Shown: positions 1 to 6,414 of the stretch, piece after piece | Numbering within the stretch: the first letter of the stretch is position 1 | Layout: the number at the start of each line of letters is the position of its first letter | Origin: Bacillota bacterium | GTDB lineage: Bacteria > Bacillota > Clostridia > Lachnospirales > Lachnospiraceae | DNA length: 11,213 nucleotides | Direction of reading: 5' to 3' | NCBI GenBank assembly: GCA_023436065.1 | Contig: JAEZKU010000009.1 | Location: forward strand, 1 to 11,213 | Made by a program: the position numbers and the translations under genes | Notes under the pieces: generated by a model | What the model saw: the letters and a program-made list of their open reading frames with translations, nothing else | What the model was told of the DNA's origin: nothing | Database searches by the model: none

Positions 1-230
1 TGAAGGAATTAGTCGAAGTAATCGCTAAGTCACTCGTGGATCATCCCGATGAGGTTGTAGTTACGGAAAAGGAAACCGATAAAGCAATTGTTGTGGAATT
101 AAAAGTCGCTTCTGAGGATATGGGTAAGGTAATCGGCAAACAAGGCCGTATTGCAAAATCCATTCGTACCGTAGTTAAAGCAGCCGCAACAAAGGATGAC
201 AAAAAGGTAGTAGTTGAGATCCTGCAATAG
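1..230 (+). CDS. khpA: KhpA, KH-domain RNA-binding protein (start codon lacks its first base)
   Basis: A small RNA chaperone-like protein that in Firmicutes pairs with KhpB (Jag/EloR) to bind RNA and influence cell division and envelope growth. The frame reads from the first base. The window opens with TG AAG GAA, so the A of an ATG start very probably lies one base upstream, giving a 76-residue protein beginning MKELVEVIAKSLVDHPDEV, as in YlqC-type proteins. The single KH domain carries the RNA-contacting loop GKQG at residues 46-49 within VIGKQGRIAKSIR. The length is normal for the family. In relatives the gene lies just after ffh and rpsP, so those are expected immediately upstream. B. subtilis has ylqD between this gene and rimM; here there is only a terminator. 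Recognition is certain; the start outside the window is inferred. Confidence 0.95.
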   Translation, partial: KELVEVIAKSLVDHPDEVVVTEKETDKAIVVELKVASEDMGKVIGKQGRIAKSIRTVVKAAATKDDKKVVVEILQ

Positions 231-257
231 TCTCCAATTGCTATTGGCAGAATCAGG

Positions 258-301
258 GAAGCTGTCTGTTATGTATCTGCATAGTAGAACAGCTTCTTTT
301 T
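258..301 (+). terminator. Rho-independent terminator after khpA
   Basis: The outer stem GAAGCTGT (258-265) pairs with ACAGCTTC (289-296). After a single bulged A at 288, the stem continues with 266-273 against 280-287 (including two G-U pairs), closing a 6-base loop. Five T residues follow directly at 297-301. This is a 16-pair hairpin with a U tail, 28 bases after the khpA stop. It should end or strongly reduce transcription from the rpsP-khpA side before rimM. Confidence 0.85.
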
Positions 302-337
302 GTACAACCTGACGAATACAGAAGCCCATTATGCCAT

Positions 338-366
338 CTGACACCGTAAGGCTCTCTGTCCATAAA
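338..366 (+). promoter_or_regulatory. Putative sigma-A promoter for rimM-trmD
   Basis: CTGACA at 338-343 matches the -35 consensus at five of six positions. CATAAA at 361-366 matches the -10 at four of six. The spacer is the ideal 17 bases. Transcription would start near 373, just ahead of the rimM ribosome binding site. Its place right after the khpA terminator makes a promoter expected here, but the -10 is imperfect and the call is inferred from motifs only. Confidence 0.4.
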
Positions 367-381
367 ATTTCATGTTAAATT

Positions 382-387
382 AAGAGG
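382..387 (+). promoter_or_regulatory. Ribosome binding site that fixes the rimM start
   Basis: AAGAGG lies 9 bases before ATG 397. It directly abuts the in-frame ATG at 388, which is too close for initiation there. This favours the start at 397. Confidence 0.7.
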
Positions 388-396
388 ATGTATACT

Positions 397-903
397 ATGT
401 ATAATTATCTCAGAGTTGGGGTGATTACGACCACCCATGGGGTCCGTGGAGAAGTTAAGGTTTTCCCTACCACAGATGACCCGAACAGATTTAAGGACTT
501 AAAAAAGCTGTATCTGGATACCGGAAAAGAATTGCTTCCCTTAGAGCTTGAGAATATTAAATTCTTTAAACAGCTGGTCATACTGAAGTTTAAAGGGTAT
601 GATAACATCAATGATATTGAAAAATACAAAGGCAAGGATCTGCTGGTAGACAGAGAGAATGCGGTTAAGCTAGAGGAAGGGGAATACTTTATCTTCGATT
701 TGATTGATTCCGCCGTCTATACAGAGGACGGTAAGGAGCTTGGTGTTCTTACCGAGATTCTGACCACTGCGGCAAATGATGTCTATGTGGTGAAGACTCC
801 TGAGGCTAAGGAAGTATTGATTCCTTCTATTAAAGATTGTATTCTTGATATAGATGTTGCGAATAAGAAAATTACTGTCCATCTGCTCGACGGCATGCTT
901 TAG
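397..903 (+). CDS. rimM: Ribosome maturation factor RimM
   Basis: RimM binds ribosomal protein S19 and helps fold the head of the 30S subunit during late 16S rRNA processing in the cytoplasm. The 168-residue product has the usual two parts. The N-terminal RimM barrel has the signature GVRGEVKV at residues 15-22. The C-terminal PRC-barrel starts near residue 92, at the EGEYFIFDLIDSAVY region, and contains the family pattern of a glycine-rich turn followed by NDVYVV. An in-frame ATG at 388 would add three residues (MYT), but it sits directly against the AAGAGG Shine-Dalgarno, so 397 is chosen. The next gene, trmD, follows after 55 bases with no terminator. rimM-trmD co-transcription is standard in bacteria. 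Nothing unusual is seen. Confidence 0.97.
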   Translation: MYNYLRVGVITTTHGVRGEVKVFPTTDDPNRFKDLKKLYLDTGKELLPLELENIKFFKQLVILKFKGYDNINDIEKYKGKDLLVDRENAVKLEEGEYFIFDLIDSAVYTEDGKELGVLTEILTTAANDVYVVKTPEAKEVLIPSIKDCILDIDVANKKITVHLLDGML

Positions 904-940
904 CAACTGTAGGCAGAGCAGTTAATGATAGGCTACCAAT

Positions 941-947
941 AGAAAGG
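941..947 (+). promoter_or_regulatory. Ribosome binding site that fixes the trmD start
   Basis: AGAAAGG is placed 11 bases before ATG 959. The longest open frame would begin at a GTG (947) that overlaps this site and so could not use it. The protein family begins close to the sequence F-x-V-L-T-L-F-P, which also fits ATG 959. Confidence 0.65.
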
Positions 948-958
948 TGCAGGATTTT

Positions 959-1735
959 ATGAATTTTCACGTACTGACGCTTTTTCCCGATATGATCATG
1001 CAGGGCCTAAATACCAGCATTACCGGAAGAGCGATGGATAAAGGCTTAATTAATGTCAATGCAGTCAATATCAGGGACTTTAGTGAGGACAAGCATAGCC
1101 GCGTAGATGATTACCCTTATGGTGGCGGTGCCGGTATGGTAATGCAGGCGGAACCGGTCTATAAGGCTTACGGCTATCTTGCCAACCATATAAAGATGTC
1201 CAAGGAAGATCCACATTCCTATCAGAAGCCCCGTGTGATCTATGTCACTCCTCAGGGAAGTATTTTCAATCAGAGCTTCGCGAAGGAGCTGACACAGGAG
1301 GAGGATTTGATTCTTCTCTGCGGTCATTATGAGGGAATTGACGAACGCGTACTGGATATGATTGTTACTGATTATGTATCCATCGGTGATTACGTTCTGA
1401 CCGGCGGTGAGCTTCCCGCGATGGTCATGATAGACGCCATTTCGAGATTGATCCCCGGTGTCTTAAATAATGAGGTATCCTCCGAATTTGAAAGCTTACA
1501 GGATAATCTTCTTGAATATCCGCAATATACCAGGCCGGAAGTTTTTATGGGGCAGCGTGTCCCTGAGGTTCTCCTGTCCGGGCATCACGCCAACATAGAA
1601 GCCTGGAGAAGGCAGCAATCCATCCTCAGAACCTATGAGCGACGCCCCGACTTATTAGAGAAAGCAGAATTAACAGAGGAAGAGGGAGAATACCTGACAA
1701 AGCTGATCTTCCAGAAAAATTATGATGTATATTAA
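959..1735 (+). CDS. trmD: tRNA (guanine-37-N1)-methyltransferase TrmD
   Basis: TrmD transfers a methyl group from S-adenosylmethionine to N1 of G37 in tRNAs with G36G37, preventing +1 frameshifting. It works as a homodimer of the SPOUT (trefoil-knot) class. The 258-residue product starts MNFHVLTLFPDM. It carries the conserved DYPYGGGAGMV (51-61), YVTPQG (95-100), LLCGHYEGIDERV (119-131) and the knot segment DYVSIGDYVLTGGELPAM (138-155), then LIPGVL and LLEYPQYTRPEV. One oddity: the family's catalytic Asp, in a DSF context just before the PHYTRP-like motif, aligns with Glu178 (ESL context) here. Glu could serve as the same general base, and from memory some clostridial relatives look similar. 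Identity is certain despite this substitution. Confidence 0.97.
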   Translation: MNFHVLTLFPDMIMQGLNTSITGRAMDKGLINVNAVNIRDFSEDKHSRVDDYPYGGGAGMVMQAEPVYKAYGYLANHIKMSKEDPHSYQKPRVIYVTPQGSIFNQSFAKELTQEEDLILLCGHYEGIDERVLDMIVTDYVSIGDYVLTGGELPAMVMIDAISRLIPGVLNNEVSSEFESLQDNLLEYPQYTRPEVFMGQRVPEVLLSGHHANIEAWRRQQSILRTYERRPDLLEKAELTEEEGEYLTKLIFQKNYDVY

Positions 1736-1790
1736 TCAGAGATAATGGAAGATTGTTGACAGGATATCGCATTTGGTTGCAAAAAAATAC

Positions 1791-1819
1791 TTGCAATTGG
1801 TAGTTCTTTATGTTAAAGT
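1791..1819 (+). promoter_or_regulatory. Putative sigma-A promoter for rplS
   Basis: TTGCAA (1791-1796) and TAAAGT (1814-1819) are separated by 17 bases, and each matches its consensus at four of six positions. The site lies in the 167-base trmD-rplS gap, which is long for this operon. It would start a transcript near 1826 with a leader of about 77 bases. There is no terminator between trmD and rplS, so it would add to read-through from trmD. Confidence 0.45.
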
Positions 1820-1825
1820 AAGTTG

Positions 1826-1902
1826 TTGTGAGATGGGATGGTCCTCTGGTACATTGATTAAAATGCGTATTAAGAACATCTAAATATTAAGGAGGTCACA
1901 AA
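1826..1902 (+). promoter_or_regulatory. Possible L19 autoregulatory leader
   Basis: A structured L19 leader upstream of rplS is known in Firmicutes. I cannot match its consensus from memory. What can be seen is that CCTCT at 1843-1847 can pair with the GGAGG core of the rplS ribosome binding site at 1891-1895 (one G-U pair). GATG at 1832-1835 can also pair with CATC at 1877-1880. Together these would hide the binding site in one fold. The pairings are short, so this is a suggestion only. Confidence 0.3.
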
Positions 1903-2250
1903 ATGAACGATATTATTAAGAGTATTGAAGCTGAGCAGTTAAAAGCAGAAGTTGCTGATTTTAACGTAGGCGACACCGTAAAGGTTTACGCAAAGGTAAA
2001 GGAAGGTAACCGTGAAAGAATTCAGGTTTTCGAGGGCACTGTTTTGAAGAGACAAAATGGTGGTTCAAGAGAAACCTTTACTGTAAGAAAGACATCCAAT
2101 GGTATTGGTGTTGAGAAGACATGGCCGCTTCACAGTCCCAGCATTGATAAAATCGAAGTTATCAGACGCGGTAAAGTAAGACAGGCTAAGCTGTTCTACT
2201 TACGTGGCAGAGTTGGTAAGAGGGCTAAGGTTAAAGAGTCAATCAGATAA
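1903..2250 (+). CDS. rplS: 50S ribosomal protein L19
   Basis: L19 sits at the 30S-50S interface of the large subunit and contributes to intersubunit bridges. The 115-residue length is normal. The sequence has the family core VGDTVKVYAKVKEGNRERIQ followed by FEGTVLKRQNGG, then TFTVRKTSNGIGVEKTWPLHSP and the basic C-terminal FYLRGRVGKRAKVKE. Translation starts from a very strong AAGGAGG site (1889-1895), 7 bases before the ATG, as expected for an abundant protein. Its own promoter and leader are suggested upstream, and a clear terminator follows 10 bases after the stop. The product would therefore be made both with rimM-trmD and separately. Confidence 0.98.
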   Translation: MNDIIKSIEAEQLKAEVADFNVGDTVKVYAKVKEGNRERIQVFEGTVLKRQNGGSRETFTVRKTSNGIGVEKTWPLHSPSIDKIEVIRRGKVRQAKLFYLRGRVGKRAKVKESIR

Positions 2251-2259
2251 GTACAACTA

Positions 2260-2290
2260 AGGGACAATGCTTAAGGATTGTCCCTTTTTT
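2260..2290 (+). terminator. Rho-independent terminator after rplS
   Basis: AGGGACAAT (2260-2268) pairs perfectly with ATTGTCCCT (2277-2285) around an 8-base loop. The run of six T at 2285-2290 forms the U tail. This ends the rimM-trmD-rplS unit. Confidence 0.92.
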
Positions 2291-2352
2291 AACATAATCA
2301 ACCAATTTGAATGAACAGTCCGCATTATTTTTACATTGCTTCAGATCGATGC

Positions 2353-2360
2353 AGGAAAGG
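2353..2360 (+). promoter_or_regulatory. Ribosome binding site used to place the lepB start
   Basis: AGGAAAGG lies 12 bases before ATG 2373. The other in-frame starts, TTG 2307 and ATG 2349, have no purine-rich site ahead of them. The spacing is a little long, so the start is probable rather than certain. Confidence 0.5.
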
Positions 2361-2372
2361 CTTGGGTATCCA

Positions 2373-2969
2373 ATGGATTTTGATTTTGAAAAGGAAAGCA
2401 AAAAACCTTTATTGATGAAAATCTTTATCGAGGTCTTCATCTGGGCTGCAGAAATTGCAGCAGTAATATTTCTTGCTTATTTTATCGTATTTTATGCTCT
2501 GGAACGTACAGATATGGTAGGAATTTCCATGGAAGATACCTTAAAGGACAAAGACCATATCATTATTAATAAATTTTCCTATCGCTTCGGTGATCCGAAA
2601 CGGTTTGATGTCATCGTATTTCAACAAAGCGGGAAGGAGCACAGCTACTATGATATCAAGCGTATCATAGCCTTACCCGGAGAAAAGCTCCTGATTAAGG
2701 AAGGGGTCATCTATATTAACGACGAGCCGCTTGAGGAAGTCGTCAATGTCGAGGCCATGGCCAATTACGGTCTTGCCGGCGAGGAAATCACGCTGGAAGA
2801 GAATGAATATTTCGTTCTTGGAGATAATCGCAATAATAGTGAGGACAGCCGATTTGCCAGTGTCGGCATGATACGCAGGGATGATATCATCGGAAAAGCC
2901 TTTCTGCGTATGAAACCCTTTAATTTTATCAGTAAATTGAATCTGGCGAAAGAAGACAGCAAAGAATAG
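2373..2969 (+). CDS. lepB: Type I signal peptidase
   Basis: This membrane-anchored serine protease removes signal peptides from exported preproteins on the outer face of the membrane. Using ATG 2373 the product has 198 residues: a short charged N-terminus, one membrane anchor at about residues 17-43, then the peptidase domain. The nucleophile Ser52 lies in GISMEDTL, where the family norm is close to S-M-x-P-T-L; here Asp replaces the usual Pro. The general-base Lys96 lies in DIKRIIALPGEK. The C-terminal box GDNRNNSEDSR is complete. A TTG at 2307 and an ATG at 2349 would lengthen the protein, but neither has a ribosome binding site, and 2307 falls just after the rplS terminator. I find no convincing promoter between that terminator and this gene. 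rbgA follows after 15 bases. Several paralogues are common in Firmicutes, so the symbol is a family name. Confidence 0.93.
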   Translation: MDFDFEKESKKPLLMKIFIEVFIWAAEIAAVIFLAYFIVFYALERTDMVGISMEDTLKDKDHIIINKFSYRFGDPKRFDVIVFQQSGKEHSYYDIKRIIALPGEKLLIKEGVIYINDEPLEEVVNVEAMANYGLAGEEITLEENEYFVLGDNRNNSEDSRFASVGMIRRDDIIGKAFLRMKPFNFISKLNLAKEDSKE

Positions 2970-2984
2970 AATGGAGCATTAACT

Positions 2985-3911
2985 ATGCAGTATCAATGGT
3001 ATCCCGGACATATGGCCAAAGCAAAGCGTACCATGCAGGAGGATATGAAGCTGATCGATGTGGTAATCGAGCTGGTGGACGCCAGAATACCTTATTCCAG
3101 TACGAATCCCGACATCAATGCTTTGGCAGGCAATAAATCAAGAGTCGTTTTATTGAATAAATCAGATATGGCAGACCCTAAGTATAATCTGGTCTGGAAG
3201 GAATATTTTGAAGCAAAGGGCTACTATGTGGCCTTAATCAATTCCAAGAGCGGAAACGGTGTCAGAGGAGTACAGGATATTATTCATAAAGCCTGTCAGG
3301 CAAAAATCGAACGCGACCGTAAGCGCGGAATCCTAAATCGACCGGTTCGTGCCATGATCGTAGGTATTCCGAATGTGGGGAAATCCACCTTTATCAACAG
3401 CTATGTTGGCAGAGCAACGACGAAAACCGGCAATAAACCCGGCGTGACCAAGGGAAAGCAGTGGATTCGTCTGAGCAAGCTTGTAGAGCTGATGGATACA
3501 CCGGGTATTCTCTGGCCAAAGTTTGAGGATCAGTCCGTCGGTATGAAGCTTGCCCTGATCGGATCTATTAATGATACCATCCTGAATACTACCGATCTTT
3601 CCCTGGAGCTTATTTTACTTTTACAGGGGCATTATCCTGAAGTACTGAAGGAACGCTACGGAATCGAATTGCCGGAGGAAATCACGGACTTCGCATCGGC
3701 AGCCAAAGTACTTGAGCAGATAGCAATCAAGAGAGCCTGTCTGTTAAAGGGTGGAGAGCCGGATACAGACCGTGCGGCTCTGATACTGCTCGATGATTTC
3801 AGAAGTCAAAAGCTTGGCAATATCACCCTGGAATTACCGGAAGAAATTATGAAACCGGAGCAGGGTAGCAAGAAACAGACAGATAAAACTGAAAATCAGG
3901 CATCTGAATAA
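2985..3911 (+). CDS. rbgA: Ribosome biogenesis GTPase RbgA (YlqF)
   Basis: RbgA binds the late 45S precursor and is needed to bring in late large-subunit proteins such as L16 before the 50S is complete. The 308-residue product is a circularly permuted GTPase, with motifs in the order G4-G5-G1-G2-G3. These are NKSD at 58-61, a G5-like NSKSG at 86-90, the P-loop GIPNVGKST at 127-135, GVT at 153-155 as the likely G2 site, and DTPG at 171-174. The N-terminal QWYPGHMAKA and the C-terminal helical RNA-contacting domain (about 200-290) are typical. The last 20 or so residues are a charged tail rich in K, E and Q. GGAG at 2973-2976, 8 bases before the ATG, supports the start. The gene sits between lepB and rnhB, as in B. 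subtilis ylqF-rnhB. Confidence 0.96.
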   Translation: MQYQWYPGHMAKAKRTMQEDMKLIDVVIELVDARIPYSSTNPDINALAGNKSRVVLLNKSDMADPKYNLVWKEYFEAKGYYVALINSKSGNGVRGVQDIIHKACQAKIERDRKRGILNRPVRAMIVGIPNVGKSTFINSYVGRATTKTGNKPGVTKGKQWIRLSKLVELMDTPGILWPKFEDQSVGMKLALIGSINDTILNTTDLSLELILLLQGHYPEVLKERYGIELPEEITDFASAAKVLEQIAIKRACLLKGGEPDTDRAALILLDDFRSQKLGNITLELPEEIMKPEQGSKKQTDKTENQASE

Positions 3912-3964
3912 GAATTGCGCTATCTTAAACAAAAGCACCAGAACTTATATAAGGATGATAATTT

Positions 3965-4756
3965 ATGTCAAAGGATGAAATGAACGAGGCTACACCGAAG
4001 AAGATTGCTTTAATCAAATTAGAATTTATGCAGGCTTCCCTTGAGGAGATTCCTTCCCTCCTTGAACAATATCAGGAGGACACAAGAAGCGGCGTGGTCA
4101 CCATCTGTAACCAGTACAGAAACAAAGCAGAGTCCCTGAAAAAGGAGCTTGAGCGACTTACTGTCATGAGGCAGTATGAGAATAAATATCAGGATTATGA
4201 ATACATTTGCGGTATCGACGAAGTAGGACGTGGTCCTCTTGCAGGACCGGTGATCGCCTGCGCTGTCATTCTGCCGAAGGATTGCAATATTTTATATATT
4301 AATGATTCAAAGCAATTATCCGAAAAAAAACGTGAAGAGATTTATGATGAGATTATTGAAAAGGCGATCGCCTTCGGAATCGGAAGTGTTCCTCCTAACA
4401 GGATCGATGAGATCAATATTCTTCAGGCCACCTACGAAGCCATGCGCAAAGCGATCGGCAATCTTTCCGTAAAGCCGGATATCCTGTTAAATGATGCTGT
4501 CACGATACCTGAGGTAACGATCAAACAGGTTCCCATCATCAAGGGAGATGCAAAAAGTGTCTCAATCGCCGCAGCAAGCATCGTAGCGAAGGTAACCAGG
4601 GACAGAATGATGGTGGCCTATGATAAGATTTTTCCGCAATACGATTTTGCAGGAAACAAAGGTTATGGCTCTGCTAAGCATATCGAAGCCATTCGGGAAT
4701 TTGGTCTGACTCCGATCCATCGCAGAAGCTTTGTGAAGAATTTCATTGAGTCCTGA
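3965..4756 (+). CDS. rnhB: Ribonuclease HII
   Basis: RNase HII cuts the RNA strand of RNA-DNA hybrids and removes single ribonucleotides misplaced in DNA, using divalent metals. The 263-residue product has the catalytic set D85-E86 (in GIDEVGRGPLAGPV), D177 (in ILLNDAV) and D195 (in KGDAK). It also has SIAAASIVAKVTRDR and the C-terminal HRRSF motif. About 80 residues precede the catalytic domain. This N-terminal extension is usual in Firmicutes and absent in the shorter proteobacterial enzymes; it is predicted helical and charged. AAGGA at 3951-3955, 9 bases before ATG 3965, supports the start. The gap to rbgA is 53 bases with no terminator, so co-transcription is likely. Confidence 0.97.
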   Translation: MSKDEMNEATPKKIALIKLEFMQASLEEIPSLLEQYQEDTRSGVVTICNQYRNKAESLKKELERLTVMRQYENKYQDYEYICGIDEVGRGPLAGPVIACAVILPKDCNILYINDSKQLSEKKREEIYDEIIEKAIAFGIGSVPPNRIDEINILQATYEAMRKAIGNLSVKPDILLNDAVTIPEVTIKQVPIIKGDAKSVSIAAASIVAKVTRDRMMVAYDKIFPQYDFAGNKGYGSAKHIEAIREFGLTPIHRRSFVKNFIES

Positions 4757-4775
4757 TTGATAAGAAACGCTTAGC

Positions 4776-4803
4776 TTGACAGACAGAAACAGTAATTTAT
4801 TTT
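4776..4803 (+). promoter_or_regulatory. Weak candidate promoter ahead of the FlhB-like gene
   Basis: A perfect -35 hexamer TTGACA (4776-4781) is followed after 16 bases by TATTTT (4798-4803), which matches the -10 at four of six positions. It falls in the 79-base gap after rnhB, the widest gap between lepB and gpsA. It would give an internal start for the downstream genes. The -10 is poor, so confidence is low. Confidence 0.3.
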
Positions 4804-4835
4804 GTTGCAACTTTCTTATATGAAAGGAGTACAAC

Positions 4836-5132
4836 ATGGAAAAGCCAAATAAGCTTCAAAAGCCAAAAACAGCGGTGGCTCTTTCCTATGAGCCAAATGA
4901 AGAGGCCCCTAAGGTGATTGCCTCCGGACGCGGTTATCTGGCTGATAAGATCATTGAAAAAGCAAAGGAAGCAGATATTCCGTTGCATCAGAATGCTCAG
5001 CTTGCCGAGACTCTGTCAAAGCTTGAAATCGGTGATATGATACCGCCGGAGCTGTATGATGTGGTCGCTGAAATTCTTGTTTTTGTAGATAAGATGGACA
5101 AAATCAAGAGTAAGGTTGGTGTTAAGAGATGA
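4836..5132 (+). CDS. Orphan FlhB C-terminal-domain protein (YlqH-like)
   Basis: This 98-residue soluble protein matches the cytoplasmic tail of the FlhB/YscU type III export switch. It has an AVALSYE strand, APKVIASGRGYLADKIIEKA, the segment ADIPLHQNAQLAETLSKLEIG and IPPELYDVVAEILVFV. It has none of the four membrane helices of FlhB and no NPTH self-cleavage site. It begins about where the fragment after cleavage in FlhB would begin, with a short basic lead of about 12 residues. B. subtilis has a similar small protein (YlqH) next to rnhB, so this is a conserved family rather than debris. Its function is not known to me; acting in or modulating flagellar export is only a guess. AAAGGAG lies 7 bases before ATG 4836. 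The stop overlaps the yraN start by 4 bases, suggesting coupled translation. Confidence 0.88.
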   Translation: MEKPNKLQKPKTAVALSYEPNEEAPKVIASGRGYLADKIIEKAKEADIPLHQNAQLAETLSKLEIGDMIPPELYDVVAEILVFVDKMDKIKSKVGVKR

Positions 5133-5479
5133 ATAATCGTGCGGTTGGCACACGTCGGGAGCAGGATGCAGCTGACTTTATAAGAAGGCAGGGATATGTT
5201 CTTCTGGAAAAGAATTTTCGCTGCAGGATAGGAGAGATTGACCTCATCGCAAAGGATGGAGCTTATCTTTGCTTTATTGAGGTCAAATACAGAAAAACCT
5301 CTACAAAAGGCTTTCCTTCGGAGGCCATTACCCCCACAAAGATACATAGAATTACAAGAACAGCACAATTCTATATGCTTTTGCATCAGCTCCCGCAGGA
5401 TACCCCCTGCAGGTTTGATGCTGTAGTGATTCTGGGAGACGAATTCTCCCTGATTAAGAACGCCTTTGACGGGATCTAG
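5129..5479 (+). CDS. yraN: YraN family protein (UPF0102), nuclease-like fold
   Basis: This 116-residue protein belongs to a widespread family with a restriction-endonuclease-like fold and no firmly settled role; DNA processing has been proposed from the fold and neighbours. The active-site-like pattern is present: E11 near the start, then D38 in GEIDLIAKDG, and E51 and K53 in FIEVKYRK, which together resemble a PD-(D/E)xK centre. An SEAITPTKIHRI segment, typical for the family, follows. The ATG overlaps the preceding stop (ATGA at 5129-5132), pointing to translational coupling with the FlhB-like gene. pgeF starts 17 bases downstream. Linkage with rnhB is common across bacteria and fits a nucleic-acid role, but that is inference. 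Confidence 0.92.
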   Translation: MNNRAVGTRREQDAADFIRRQGYVLLEKNFRCRIGEIDLIAKDGAYLCFIEVKYRKTSTKGFPSEAITPTKIHRITRTAQFYMLLHQLPQDTPCRFDAVVILGDEFSLIKNAFDGI

Positions 5480-5496
5480 ACGGAAGGACGGATCGT

Positions 5497-6357
5497 ATGA
5501 CATTTGAGAATACCACAAAAGCGCACTTGGAACAGAAGGCAGGTGTGCCTTATTTATCCTTTCCGGTGCTTTCACAATTTTCTTTTCTGAAGCACGGATT
5601 CTCCACCAGACTTGGCGGAGTAAGCAGCGGTGTACTCTCTTCCATGAATTTTGGAAGCGATTCCGGTCCTTATCAGGACACCGCTGAGAATGTATTGGAG
5701 AATTACAGAAGAATGGCCGAAGCACTTGGAGTCGACGTTCATTCCATGGTGATCTCCAAGCAGGTGCATAAGACGAACATCCGCAGAGTTACGAAAGAGG
5801 ATTGTGGGAAAGGATTGTTTCGTCCGAGGGATTATGATGAGATTGACGGGTTGATCACAAATCAGCCGAATATCACACTGGTAACCAAATATGCGGACTG
5901 TGTACCGCTTTATTTTGTCGATCCGGTAAAAAAGGCAATCGGACTCACCCATTCCGGCTGGAGAGGCACTGTGGCCGGAATCGGCAGACTTACCGTAGAA
6001 GGTATGAGAGATGCATATGATTGCAGACCGGAGGATATCATAGCAGTGATCGGTCCTTCTATCTGCAGGAAATGCTTTGAGATTGGGGAAGACGTAGCAA
6101 CGGAATTCGAAAAGGCTTTCCCAAAGAACAGTAAGGATATTCTGTTTCCCCTCGACACTCCCGATGGGAAGGATCAGAAATATCATTGTGATTTATGGAT
6201 TGCCAATCATACAGTACTGCTTCAGGCAGGACTGAGCGCTTCGCACATACAGATCAGCGGAGTGTGTACCTGCTGCAATCCTGAGCTTTTATTCTCGCAT
6301 CGCAAAACACAGGGAAAACGCGGCACTCTGGCAGCTTTCCTGTCCTTGTGCGAATAG
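5497..6357 (+). CDS. pgeF: Peptidoglycan editing factor PgeF (YlmD/YfiH family)
   Basis: Members of this Cu-oxidase_4 (laccase-domain) family are zinc enzymes. They have been linked to keeping wrong residues such as L-Ser out of the peptidoglycan stem peptide, and to purine nucleoside phosphorylase and adenosine deaminase activity in vitro. The 286-residue product has the three metal ligands expected: H91 in KQVHK, C135 in KYADCVP and H152 in LTHSGWRGT. It also has IGPSICRKCFEIG, the C-terminal CTCCNPELLFSHRK, and the N-terminal HGFSTRLGGVSSG. GGAAGGA at 5482-5488, 8 bases before the ATG, supports the start. There is no signal peptide, so it is cytoplasmic. It lies in the same run as yraN and the DUF512 gene, with short gaps. 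Family assignment is certain; which activity matters in vivo is not shown by the sequence. Confidence 0.93.
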   Translation: MTFENTTKAHLEQKAGVPYLSFPVLSQFSFLKHGFSTRLGGVSSGVLSSMNFGSDSGPYQDTAENVLENYRRMAEALGVDVHSMVISKQVHKTNIRRVTKEDCGKGLFRPRDYDEIDGLITNQPNITLVTKYADCVPLYFVDPVKKAIGLTHSGWRGTVAGIGRLTVEGMRDAYDCRPEDIIAVIGPSICRKCFEIGEDVATEFEKAFPKNSKDILFPLDTPDGKDQKYHCDLWIANHTVLLQAGLSASHIQISGVCTCCNPELLFSHRKTQGKRGTLAAFLSLCE

Positions 6358-6400
6358 AGAGCATTTCTCCCTGATGAACAGATGTTATCGTTATGAATGA

Positions 6401-6406
6401 AAAGGA
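6401..6406 (+). promoter_or_regulatory. Ribosome binding site that fixes the DUF512 gene start
   Basis: AAAGGA lies 8 bases before ATG 6415. It falls inside the reading frame that would begin at ATG 6397, which has no purine-rich site of its own. Confidence 0.65.
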
Positions 6407-6414
6407 ACAAGTGT

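Noticed and set aside
905..923. Hairpin AACTG/CAGTT in the rimM-trmD gap
   Set aside because: Only five pairs with a 9-base loop and no T run; not a terminator.
2293..2335. Promoter for lepB after the rplS terminator
   Set aside because: CATAAT (2293-2298) and TTGAAT (2307-2312) are each fair hexamers, but neither has a partner at a usable distance.
2307..2372. N-terminal extension of lepB from a TTG at 2307
   Set aside because: No ribosome binding site, immediately after the rplS terminator, and the added residues do not resemble the family's N-terminus.
4997..5725. Long minus-strand open frame (242 codons) across the FlhB-like gene, yraN and the start of pgeF
   Set aside because: It is antisense to three well-recognised genes, has no recognisable domain and a composition typical of a shadow frame.
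5572..6186. Minus-strand open frame (204 codons) inside pgeF
   Set aside because: Opposite strand of a conserved gene, no family resemblance, no ribosome binding site worth noting.
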